Positions 11,205 to 18,277 of a DNA stretch of 64,000 bases are shown here, one piece after another (within the stretch, counting starts at the first letter, position 1; each line of letters opens with the position of its first letter). The DNA is from Rhizobacter terrae (lineage in GTDB: Bacteria > Pseudomonadota > Gammaproteobacteria > Burkholderiales > Burkholderiaceae_C). Below the pieces are notes generated by a model, which was not told where the DNA came from, searched no databases, and was given only the letters and a program-made list of their open reading frames with translations. A program made the position numbers and the translations under genes. The stretch is from positions 124,001-188,000 of the forward strand of contig NZ_QUSW01000004.1 in NCBI RefSeq assembly GCF_003852895.1, read 5' to 3'.

Positions 11205-12451
11205 CGCATCAACTCAGGGAAAGGCAGGAAGCGTACAACGTCGCCGCGGGCGATGGGACGGCCCGGCGGGTTGGCGACCAGGCCATCGGCCCAGACGGCG
11301 GAGGTGAGCACGCCCGAGCCCTGGTTGGGAAAGAGGTCAAGACCGCCCTGTGCATTGACCTTCGCGCGCAGGAATTCCTCACGCTTGTCGGCACGCGGCC
11401 AGTCGAAGTCGGCACGCAACTCGACGCTGCGGGGCTCGATGTCCTTCGCGCCCTGCAGGCGCAGCAGCACGGGCCGCACGGTGAGCAGGAAGGTCACGAA
11501 GCTGGACACCGGGTTTCCGGGCAGGCCGATGAAGGCGGCGCTCGTGCCATCCGGGCGCTTCACGTGGCCGAAGGCGAGCGGCTTGCCGGGCTTCAGGGCG
11601 ATCTGCCACAGTTCCAGCGTGCCTTCGGCCTGCACGGCGGGCTTGAGGTGGTCTTCCTCGCCGACGGAGACGCCGCCGCTGGTGATGATGAGGTCGGCGC
11701 CCTGGGCAGCACGACGCAAGGCATCGCGGGTCGCGTCAAGCTTGTCCGGGACGATGCCCAGGTCCGTACAATCGCAGCCCAGGGCCTGGATCAGCCCGCG
11801 CAGCATGAAGCGGTTGGAGTTGTAGATGGCACCCGGCTTCAGCGGCTCACCGGGCATGACGAGCTCATCGCCTGTCGAGAACAGGGCCACCTTGGGCCGG
11901 CGCGCCACCTTCAGCCGGGCAATGCCGACCGAGGCTGCCAGGCCCATGGCCTGCGGCGTCAGGCGCTCGCCGGCCGACAGCACGACGGCGCCTTCACGCA
12001 CGTCCTCGCCGAGGCGTCGGATGTGCTGGCCATTCGCCGGCATGGTGTTGATTCGCACCGCGCCATCCAGCGCTTCGCACAGCTCCTGCATCACCACGGC
12101 GTCGGCACCTTCGGGAATCTGCGCGCCGGTGAAGATGCGGGCCGCCGTGCCGGGTTTCAGCGCGGATGGAACCTGGCCGGCGGGGATGCGCTGAGAGACC
12201 GGCAGCACCGCGCCTTCGGCAGGGACGTCGGCGCAGCGCAGGGCGTAGCCGTCCATGGCGGTGTTGTCGGCGGGTGGCACGTCCAGCGCCGAGCGCACCT
12301 CGTCGGCCAGGATGCGGCCGAAGGCATCGAATGTGGACACCGTCTCAGGGGCATCCAGCGGCCCAACGGCCGCGGCCAGACGCTCCAGCGCCTCAGCCAG
12401 CGTCAGCATCGGCGGCCGGGCCGGCGGCGAAGAGGGGGGAGTGGTACTCAT
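11201..12451 (-). CDS. moeA: Molybdopterin molybdenumtransferase
   Basis: MoeA inserts molybdate into adenylylated molybdopterin. From the ATG at 12451 the protein has 416 residues, close to the family norm. Motifs include PPADNTAMDGYALR (domain I), GAQIPEGADAVVMQE, FSTGDELVMPGEPL and the MoCF-domain signature TSGGVSVGEEDHLKP, followed by GKPLAFG and GLPGNPVSSFVTF. It starts inside the 3' end of mobB; a later ATG at 12409 would reduce that overlap to 17 bases and begins exactly at the conserved LTLAEAL. No clear ribosome binding site decides between them. It overlaps moaD by four bases. Confidence 0.95.
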   Translation of the reverse strand: MSTTPPSSPPARPPMLTLAEALERLAAAVGPLDAPETVSTFDAFGRILADEVRSALDVPPADNTAMDGYALRCADVPAEGAVLPVSQRIPAGQVPSALKPGTAARIFTGAQIPEGADAVVMQELCEALDGAVRINTMPANGQHIRRLGEDVREGAVVLSAGERLTPQAMGLAASVGIARLKVARRPKVALFSTGDELVMPGEPLKPGAIYNSNRFMLRGLIQALGCDCTDLGIVPDKLDATRDALRRAAQGADLIITSGGVSVGEEDHLKPAVQAEGTLELWQIALKPGKPLAFGHVKRPDGTSAAFIGLPGNPVSSFVTFLLTVRPVLLRLQGAKDIEPRSVELRADFDWPRADKREEFLRAKVNAQGGLDLFPNQGSGVLTSAVWADGLVANPPGRPIARGDVVRFLPFPELMR

Positions 12452-12953
12452 AGCGCGAGGAATGGCCAAGGAGGAACTGTGCCACGGCGGCCGGGTCGTT
12501 GAGGTCCAGCAGGGGCAATCCGGTGGGTTCGGGCAACTGGCCCGGCTGGTCGGTGCACACCGCGACCACGAAGGGATCGTGCGGGTAGATCACCGGACGG
12601 TCGGAGTCAGGCCGCCACACCTCGATCTTGAGGATGTCGGCGTGCTTGAAGCCTTCCACCAGCACCCAGTCGCAATCGACCAGCTCGGCGATGAGCTGGT
12701 GCACGGTCGGGTCGGCCTCGACCTCGTACTCGCGGATCTTCGCCATGCGCCGGTCGGAGGCCACCACCACCTCGAAGGCGCCGGCCTGGCGATGGCGCCA
12801 GGAGTCCTTGCCCGGCACGTCAATGTCGAAGTTGTGGTGGGCATGCTTGACCACGCTCACGCGCTGCCCCGCGGCCTTCAGGTGGCCGATGAGCTGCTCC
12901 AGCAGCGTGGTCTTGCCGGAGCCCGAATAGCCGCTGAAGCCGATGACCTTCAT
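12393..12953 (-). CDS. mobB: Molybdopterin-guanine dinucleotide biosynthesis adaptor MobB
   Basis: MobB is a GTP-binding protein that assists MobA in attaching GMP to molybdopterin. The 186-residue protein opens with a P-loop, GYSGSGKTTLLEQLIG (residues 7-22), and continues with VVKHAHHNFDIDVPGKDSWRHR, the MobB family signature, and WVLVEGFKH. It lies 38 bases after thrC and its 3' end overlaps moeA. The partner mobA is 13 kb away at 26156, so the pathway is split between two loci. Confidence 0.93.
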   Translation of the reverse strand: MKVIGFSGYSGSGKTTLLEQLIGHLKAAGQRVSVVKHAHHNFDIDVPGKDSWRHRQAGAFEVVVASDRRMAKIREYEVEADPTVHQLIAELVDCDWVLVEGFKHADILKIEVWRPDSDRPVIYPHDPFVVAVCTDQPGQLPEPTGLPLLDLNDPAAVAQFLLGHSSRYEYHSPLFAAGPAADADAG

Positions 12954-12991
12954 GGATGTGCCGGCAGGCGCCCTGCCCTCATGCGATGCCC

Positions 12992-14398
12992 TCAGGCATT
13001 CTCGGCAATGAAGGCCTTCACGGCCTCGGCATCCACCCGCATCACCTGGAAACGCTTGGGCAACTGCTCGATGCCCACCGTGGCGGCAGGCCGGTCCGGC
13101 TGGCGGCCGATCGCCTCGACGATGGTGTCGGCGAACTTCGCCGGCAGGGCAGTCTCCAGCACGATCATCGGCACGCCGGGCTCGGCGTGCTCGCGCGCCA
13201 CCTTCAGTCCGTCGGCGGTGTGCGTGTCGATCATCACGCCGAAGCGCTGCCAGGTGTCGCGGATGGTTGCCAGGCGGTCCGCATGCGTGCTGCGGCCGGA
13301 GACGAAGCCATAGTTCTGGATGCGCTTGAATTCCTCGGCGCTCAGCGTGAACGAGCCGTGGTCCTCCACGTCCGTCTTGAAGAGCTGCTTCGTGCGAGCG
13401 CCGTCGCGCCCCAGCAGGTCGAAGACGAAGCGCTCGAAGTTCGAGGCCTTGGAGATGTCCATCGACGGGCTGGAGGTCTCGTGGGTCTCGGCGCTGCCGC
13501 GCACGCGGTAGGTGCCGGTCTTGAAGAACTCGTCAAGCACGTCGTTCTCGTTGGTGGCGAGCACGAGGCGCTTGATCGGCAGGCCCATGCTGCGCGCCAC
13601 GTGGCCGGCGCAGATGTTGCCGAAGTTGCCCGAGGGCACGGCGAAGCTCACGACTTCGTCATTGCTCTGGGTCGCCTGGAAGTACCCGGCGAAGTAGTAC
13701 ACCACCTGCGCCAGCAAGCGCGCCCAGTTGATGGAGTTGACGGTGCCGATCTTGTGGCGGCGCTTGAACGCGAGGTCGTTGGACACCGCCTTGACGATGT
13801 CCTGGCAGTCGTCGAACACGCCTTCGACGGCGATGTTGTGGATGTTCGGATCCTGCAGGCTGAACATCTGCGCCTGCTGGAACGCGCTCATGCGACCGTG
13901 CGGGCTCAGCATGAAGACGTTGACGCCCTTCTTGCCGCGCATCGCGTACTCGGCCGCGCTGCCCGTGTCGCCGGAGGTGGCGCCCAGGATGTTCAACGAC
14001 TCGCCGCGGCGGCCCAGCTCGTACTCGAACAGGTTGCCCAGCAGCTGCATGGCCATGTCCTTGAAGGCCAGCGTCGGGCCGTTGGACAGGGCTTCCAGCT
14101 TCAGGCCGTCTTCCAGCGGCTTGAGCGGGGTGATCTCCTTGGTGCCGAAGACCTCGCTCGTGTAGGTCCTGGTGACCAGGCGCTTGAGATCGGCGGGCGG
14201 AACATCGTCGATGAACAGCGACAGTATCTCGAAGGCCAGCTCGTGGTACGGCAGCGTGCGCCACTTGGCGAGCGTGGCCGCATCGACCTTCGGATATTGC
14301 GTCGGCAGGTACAGCCCGCCGTCCGGCGCCAGGCCTTCGAGCAGGATGTCGGAGAAGCCCCGCTCGGTGCGGTCGCCTCGCGTGCTGGTGTACTTCAA
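12992..14398 (-). CDS. thrC: Threonine synthase
   Basis: PLP enzyme that converts O-phosphohomoserine to threonine, the last step of threonine synthesis. From the TTG at 14398 the protein begins with KYTSTRGD and has 468 residues, as expected for the long threonine synthase class. The PLP lysine is K113 in NGPTLAFKDMAMQLLG, and the phosphate-binding loop is in GATSGDTGSAA. I chose TTG because it matches the family N-terminus, follows GGAG at 9 bases and leaves 13 bases after the hom stop; the upstream ATG at 14452 would overlap hom by about 40 bases. Forms an operon with hom and alaA. Confidence 0.95.
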   Translation of the reverse strand: MKYTSTRGDRTERGFSDILLEGLAPDGGLYLPTQYPKVDAATLAKWRTLPYHELAFEILSLFIDDVPPADLKRLVTRTYTSEVFGTKEITPLKPLEDGLKLEALSNGPTLAFKDMAMQLLGNLFEYELGRRGESLNILGATSGDTGSAAEYAMRGKKGVNVFMLSPHGRMSAFQQAQMFSLQDPNIHNIAVEGVFDDCQDIVKAVSNDLAFKRRHKIGTVNSINWARLLAQVVYYFAGYFQATQSNDEVVSFAVPSGNFGNICAGHVARSMGLPIKRLVLATNENDVLDEFFKTGTYRVRGSAETHETSSPSMDISKASNFERFVFDLLGRDGARTKQLFKTDVEDHGSFTLSAEEFKRIQNYGFVSGRSTHADRLATIRDTWQRFGVMIDTHTADGLKVAREHAEPGVPMIVLETALPAKFADTIVEAIGRQPDRPAATVGIEQLPKRFQVMRVDAEAVKAFIAENA

Positions 14399-14411
14399 GA
14401 TCGGCTCCGGA

Positions 14412-15728
14412 TCAATTGAGTTCTTCCTTGCGGATGCGGACGATGGGCGCAAGCACCGTGGGCAACGCCTGCATCAATGCGATGGCTTCGTTCATGCGGC
14501 CCTCGACCGTCTCGTGCGTCATGATGATCACGTCGGTCTTGGACTGGCCCTCGTCCGCATCCTGCGGGCGCTGCAGCAGCGCGTCGATGGAGATGCCTTT
14601 CTCCGCCAGGATGCCGGTGATGCGCGCGAGCACGCCGGCCTGGTCGGCCACCTGCAAGCGCAGGTAGAACGAGGTCACCACCTCTTCGATGGGCAGGATG
14701 GGCGTGGTCGCCAGCGAGTCGTGCTGGAAGGCCAGGTGCGGCACGCGGTGGTGCGGGTCGGCGGTGTGCAGGCGCGTCACGTCCACCAGGTCGGCCACCA
14801 CGGCCGAGGCGGTGGGCTCGGAGCCTGCGCCCTTGCCGTAGTACAGCGAGGTGCCCACGGCATCGGCATGCACCAGCACCGCGTTCATCGCGCCTTCCAC
14901 GTTGGCGATGAGGCGCTTGCTCGGCACGAGCGTCGGGTGCACGCGCAGCTCGATGCCCGTGTCGCGGCGGCGCGTGATGCCCAGCAGCTTCAGGCGGTAG
15001 CCCAGTTGCTCGGCATAGGAGATGTCCGCCGCCTGCAGCTTGGTGATGCCTTCCACGTAGGCCTTCTCGAACTGTACCGGCACGCCGAACGCGATGGCGC
15101 TGACGATGGCCACCTTGTGCGCCGCGTCCACGCCTTCGATGTCGAAGGTGGGGTCGGCTTCGGCATAGCCCAGCCGCTGCGCTTCCTTGAGCACCACGGC
15201 GAAATCCAGCCCCTTGGCGCGCATCTCGGAGAGGATGAAGTTGGTGGTGCCGTTGATGATGCCGGCGATCCACTCGATGCGGTTGGCCGTGAGTCCTTCG
15301 CGCAGCGCCTTGATGATGGGAATGCCGCCAGCCACGGCGGCCTCGAACGCGACCATCACGCCCTTCTCGCGGGCGGCCGCAAAGATCTCGGTGCCGTGCA
15401 CGGCCAGCAGCGCCTTGTTGGCGGTGACCACGTGCTTGCCCGCGGCAATGGCCTGCATCACCAGCGTCTTGGCGATCTCATAGCCGCCGATCAGCTCGAT
15501 GACGATGTCGATCTCGGGGTTCGAGATGATCTCGTTCGCATCGGTCACCACCTTCACGTCATCGCCCACGACCTTGCGCGCACGCTCGATGCTGCGGGCG
15601 AAGACGCTGTGAATCTCGATGCCACGGCCGGCGCGGCGGCGGATTTCTTCCTGGTTGCGACGCAGCACGTTGAACGTGCCGCTGCCCACGGTGCCGATGC
15701 CGAGCAGGCCGACTTGGATGGGTTTCAT
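14412..15728 (-). CDS. hom: Homoserine dehydrogenase
   Basis: Reduces aspartate semialdehyde to homoserine with NAD(P)H, the branch point to threonine, methionine and isoleucine. The 438-residue protein starts with a Rossmann motif, GLLGIGTVGSG (residues 7-17), contains VVTANKALLA and the substrate site GIINGTTNFILSEM and EADPTFDIEGVDAAHK, and ends with an ACT domain (about 355-430, beginning YLRLQVADQAGVLARI), the usual site of feedback inhibition by threonine. It is monofunctional, without an aspartokinase domain. It lies 24 bases after alaA and 13 before thrC. Confidence 0.97.
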   Translation of the reverse strand: MKPIQVGLLGIGTVGSGTFNVLRRNQEEIRRRAGRGIEIHSVFARSIERARKVVGDDVKVVTDANEIISNPEIDIVIELIGGYEIAKTLVMQAIAAGKHVVTANKALLAVHGTEIFAAAREKGVMVAFEAAVAGGIPIIKALREGLTANRIEWIAGIINGTTNFILSEMRAKGLDFAVVLKEAQRLGYAEADPTFDIEGVDAAHKVAIVSAIAFGVPVQFEKAYVEGITKLQAADISYAEQLGYRLKLLGITRRRDTGIELRVHPTLVPSKRLIANVEGAMNAVLVHADAVGTSLYYGKGAGSEPTASAVVADLVDVTRLHTADPHHRVPHLAFQHDSLATTPILPIEEVVTSFYLRLQVADQAGVLARITGILAEKGISIDALLQRPQDADEGQSKTDVIIMTHETVEGRMNEAIALMQALPTVLAPIVRIRKEELN

Positions 15729-15752
15729 GATGCAGGTGTGGCCGTTGAAGGC

Positions 15753-16979
15753 TCAGTGGGAGTGACGTTTGCGGTAGTGATCGAGGAATCGCGCGATGCG
15801 GCCGATGGCGTCGGTCAGGTCATCGGAGTTCGGCAGGAACACGAGGCGGAAATGATCAGGCGCCGACCAGTTGAAGCCGGTGCCCTGGACGATGAGCACC
15901 TTCTCCTCGGCCAGCAACTCGTAGGCAAATTGCTGGTCGTCGGCGATGGGGTAAAGCTTCGGATCCAGCCGGGGGAACATGTACAGCGCCGCCTTGGGCT
16001 TGACCACGCTCACGCCGGGAATCTGCGAGAGCAGCTCATAGGCCAGGTCACGCTGGCGGCACAGCCGGCCACCGGGAGCGACCAGGTCCTTGATGCTCTG
16101 GTAGCCGCCCAGCGCCGTCTGGATGGCGAGCTGCCCCGGCGTGTTGGAGCACAGGCGCATCGAGGCCAGCATGTTCAGGCCTTCGATGTAGTCCTTGGCA
16201 TGGCGGCGCTCGCCCGACACCACCATCCAGCCGGCGCGGTAGCCACAGGAGCGGTAGTTCTTGCTCAGGCCGTTGAAGGTGACGAAGAGCACGTCATCGG
16301 CCAGCGAGGCGATGCTCGTGTGCGAGACGCCGTCGTACAGCGTCTTGTCGTAGATCTCGTCGGCGAACACCACCAGCTCGTGCTGGCGGGCAATATCGAC
16401 GATCTGCTGCAGCACCTCGACGGGGTACAGCGCGCCGGTGGGGTTGTTGGGGTTGATGACCACGATCGCCTTGGTGCGCGGCGTGATCTTCTTCTTGATG
16501 TCCTCGATGTCGGGGAACCAGCCCGACTGCTCGTCGCAGACGTAGTGCACCGGCGTGCCGCCCGACAGCGCCACGCCGGCGGTGTACAGCGGGTAGTCCG
16601 GCGACGGCAGCAGCACTTCGTCGCCGTCGTTGAGCAGCGCGTTCAGGCTCATCACGATGAGCTCGGAGGCGCCATTGCCCAGGTACACGTCGTCGACGGT
16701 GACGCCGCGGATGTTCTTTTCCTGCGTGTAGTGAACCACCGCCTTGCGCGGCGCGAACAGGCCCTTGCTGTCGGTGTAGCCGGCCGTGTGCGGCATGTTG
16801 CGGATCATGTCCTGCACGATCTCGTCGGGCGGCTCCAGGCCGAACGCGGCGATGTTGCCGATGTTCAGCTTGATGATCTTCTGCCCCTCGTCTTCCATCT
16901 GCCGCGCCTTGTCCAGCACGGGTCCACGGATGTCGTAGCAGACGTTGGCGAGCTTGCTCGACTTGGCGATGGGTTTCAC
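15753..16979 (-). CDS. alaA: Alanine transaminase, AlaA type
   Basis: Class I PLP aminotransferase of 408 residues, closely similar in sequence to the E. coli alanine-synthesising AlaA (the shared N-terminal block SSKLANVCYDIRGPVL and the blocks LNIGNIAAFG, GYTDSKGL, NPNNPTGALYPVEVLQQI and SMRLCSNTPGQ). AlaA makes alanine from pyruvate and glutamate. The PLP lysine is K240 in FNGLSKNYRSCGYRAGW. The GTG at 16979 is preceded by GGAG at 9 bases and gives the family N-terminus; an open frame continues to 17147 but has no family match. It is the first gene of the leftward chain to crcB. Assignment rests on recalled family sequence. Confidence 0.9.
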   Translation of the reverse strand: MKPIAKSSKLANVCYDIRGPVLDKARQMEDEGQKIIKLNIGNIAAFGLEPPDEIVQDMIRNMPHTAGYTDSKGLFAPRKAVVHYTQEKNIRGVTVDDVYLGNGASELIVMSLNALLNDGDEVLLPSPDYPLYTAGVALSGGTPVHYVCDEQSGWFPDIEDIKKKITPRTKAIVVINPNNPTGALYPVEVLQQIVDIARQHELVVFADEIYDKTLYDGVSHTSIASLADDVLFVTFNGLSKNYRSCGYRAGWMVVSGERRHAKDYIEGLNMLASMRLCSNTPGQLAIQTALGGYQSIKDLVAPGGRLCRQRDLAYELLSQIPGVSVVKPKAALYMFPRLDPKLYPIADDQQFAYELLAEEKVLIVQGTGFNWSAPDHFRLVFLPNSDDLTDAIGRIARFLDHYRKRHSH

Positions 16980-17003
16980 GACAAGGGTCTCCGGATTTGC
17001 AGT

Positions 17004-17032
17004 CTGAAATGCTGCAGCGCAAAACCTATAAT
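17004..17032 (+). promoter_or_regulatory. Sigma70 promoter of the Mth938-like gene
   Basis: A perfect TATAAT lies at 17027-17032, 17 bases after CTGAAA (17004-17009, 4 of 6 matches to TTGACA). Transcription would start about 20 bases before the GTG at 17061. It sits in the short divergent gap shared with alaA. Confidence 0.55.
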
Positions 17033-17060
17033 TTAACCACAGGCCTCCCGTGGAAAACCC

Positions 17061-17453
17061 GTGAAACTCCAAGCCGATCGAATCGAAGGAACCAACGCGA
17101 TTGCCAGACATGGCCTTGATGGCGTGATCGTCAACGGCCGTGAGCACCGAAGCAGCGTCGTCGTGCCCTGGAAAGGCGACGTGACGGAATGGCCGGTCAA
17201 TTCATTCGAGGGCCTGACCGCAGCACATTTCCAGGCCCTGGCGGACCTGAAACCCGAACTCGTGATTTTTGGCAGCGGCCCGCGAATCCGGTTTGCGCCG
17301 CCGGCGCTGATGCGAGCGCTGATCGACGCGCGAATCGGCATCGAGACCATGGACACGGCCGCCGCCTGCCGCACCTACAACGTCCTGCTGGCAGAGGGCC
17401 GCTCGGTCGTTGCGGCACTGCTTTTTCCGAAGCCGTCAAGCCCCTCCGAATAA
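17061..17453 (+). CDS. Mth938-like domain protein (DUF498)
   Basis: A 130-residue protein of the Mth938/NDUFAF3 family (DUF498). The family pattern is clear: GVIVNGREHRSSVVV, then ALADLKPELVIFGSGPRIRF and GIETMDTAAACRTYNVLLAEGR. The eukaryotic relative NDUFAF3 assists complex I assembly; the bacterial role is not established. It begins at a GTG, preceded only by a weak GTGGAA. It is divergent from alaA and 94 bases ahead of bcp, which has its own promoter. Confidence 0.88.
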   Translation: MKLQADRIEGTNAIARHGLDGVIVNGREHRSSVVVPWKGDVTEWPVNSFEGLTAAHFQALADLKPELVIFGSGPRIRFAPPALMRALIDARIGIETMDTAAACRTYNVLLAEGRSVVAALLFPKPSSPSE

Positions 17454-17477
17454 GGCCATCGGCGCATGCAGCGGCCA

Positions 17478-17506
17478 TCGGGAAAGCCGCTTGCTTCCCT
17501 TATAAT
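17478..17506 (+). promoter_or_regulatory. Probable promoter of bcp
   Basis: TATAAT at 17501-17506 is a perfect -10 box, 35-40 bases before the bcp start. The -35 position (TCGGGA) matches only 3 of 6, so activity may depend on an activator. Confidence 0.42.
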
Positions 17507-17547
17507 CACGGGCTACGCCCACGAAGCGCAACGCAGCAGAATACTTC

Positions 17548-18021
17548 ATGACGCCAGCCCTCAACAAACCCCTGCCGGAATTTGAAGCGCTCGCAACCAG
17601 TGGCGTGAAGTTCACGCCCGCTGCTTTTGCCGGCCAGACCGTCGTTCTCTACTTCTACCCCAAGGACAATACCCCGGGCTGCACTACTGAAGCCATGCAG
17701 TTCCGCGACCACCACAAGGATTTCGTGAAGGCCGGCGCCGTGGTCTTCGGCGTCTCGCGCGACAACATGGCCTCGCACGACAAGTTCAAGCAGGCGCTGG
17801 AGCTGCCCTTCGAGCTCATCGCCGACACCGAGGAAAAGCTCTGCCACATGTTCGGCGTGGTCAAGAACAAGATCATGTACGGCAAGAAGGTCAAGGGCAT
17901 CGAGCGCTCCACCTTCCTGATCGACGGCAGCGGCGTGCTGCGTGCCGAATGGCGCGGCCTGAAGGTGGCCGGCCATGTGGAAGAAGTGCTCAAGGCCGTG
18001 AAGGCGCTGAAGAAGGCCTGA
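17548..18021 (+). CDS. bcp: Thioredoxin-dependent peroxiredoxin, Bcp/PrxQ type
   Basis: Cytoplasmic thiol peroxidase of 157 residues that reduces hydrogen peroxide and organic peroxides. The peroxidatic cysteine is C45 in YPKDNTPGCTTEA, with the expected T42 and a downstream arginine. The classical Bcp resolving cysteine five residues later is absent (M50). The only other cysteine is C99 in EEKLCHMFG, which is the resolving position in a second PrxQ subclass. It is followed by a strong terminator, so it is likely a single-gene unit. Confidence 0.95.
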   Translation: MTPALNKPLPEFEALATSGVKFTPAAFAGQTVVLYFYPKDNTPGCTTEAMQFRDHHKDFVKAGAVVFGVSRDNMASHDKFKQALELPFELIADTEEKLCHMFGVVKNKIMYGKKVKGIERSTFLIDGSGVLRAEWRGLKVAGHVEEVLKAVKALKKA

Positions 18022-18046
18022 TCGGTCACTGACCGCTGCTCTCAAG

Positions 18047-18080
18047 ACAAAGCCGGCCCTGGGCCGGCTTTGTCATTTCT
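18047..18080 (+). terminator. Intrinsic terminator after bcp
   Basis: A perfect 12-base-pair stem (18047-18058 with 18062-18073) with a three-base loop is followed by CATTTCTTC. It lies 26 bases beyond the bcp stop. Its symmetry could also serve the minus strand. Confidence 0.7.
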
Positions 18081-18145
18081 TCAACGTGACATTTCCATGG
18101 CAATGCAAGTCATTCCCAGTCACGTTGGCCCCGATGCGACAACCG

Positions 18146-18174
18146 GTTGTGGCCGAAGCCGCGATGTGCATAAT
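18146..18174 (+). promoter_or_regulatory. Putative promoter ahead of the phoH leader
   Basis: TTGTGG at 18147-18152 and CATAAT at 18169-18174 are 16 bases apart; CATAAT is one mismatch from the -10 consensus and is preceded by a TG dinucleotide. A transcript would begin near 18181, about 100 bases before the phoH ATG and 35 bases before the terminator at 18216. Confidence 0.42.
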
Positions 18175-18215
18175 GGGTCATGCCCGTGAGTTGTGAAACG
18201 CGCACTCTCTCCATC

Positions 18216-18246
18216 AAGCCGCACAGGCGACTGTGCGGCTTTTTTT
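18216..18246 (+). terminator. Intrinsic terminator inside the phoH leader
   Basis: An 11-base-pair perfect stem (18216-18226 with 18231-18241) closed by a GCGA tetraloop is followed by a run of seven T (18240-18246). It lies 31 bases before the phoH ATG, between the likely promoter and the gene. It could end a short RNA of about 65 bases or act as an attenuator of phoH. Confidence 0.8.
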
Positions 18247-18277
18247 CTTCTGAAACGCAACGGAGCCGCCTCTTCTC

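Noticed and set aside
14172-17036. 954-codon open frame on the plus strand
   Set aside because: Antisense to thrC, hom and alaA across three gene boundaries; its protein has no recognisable motif.
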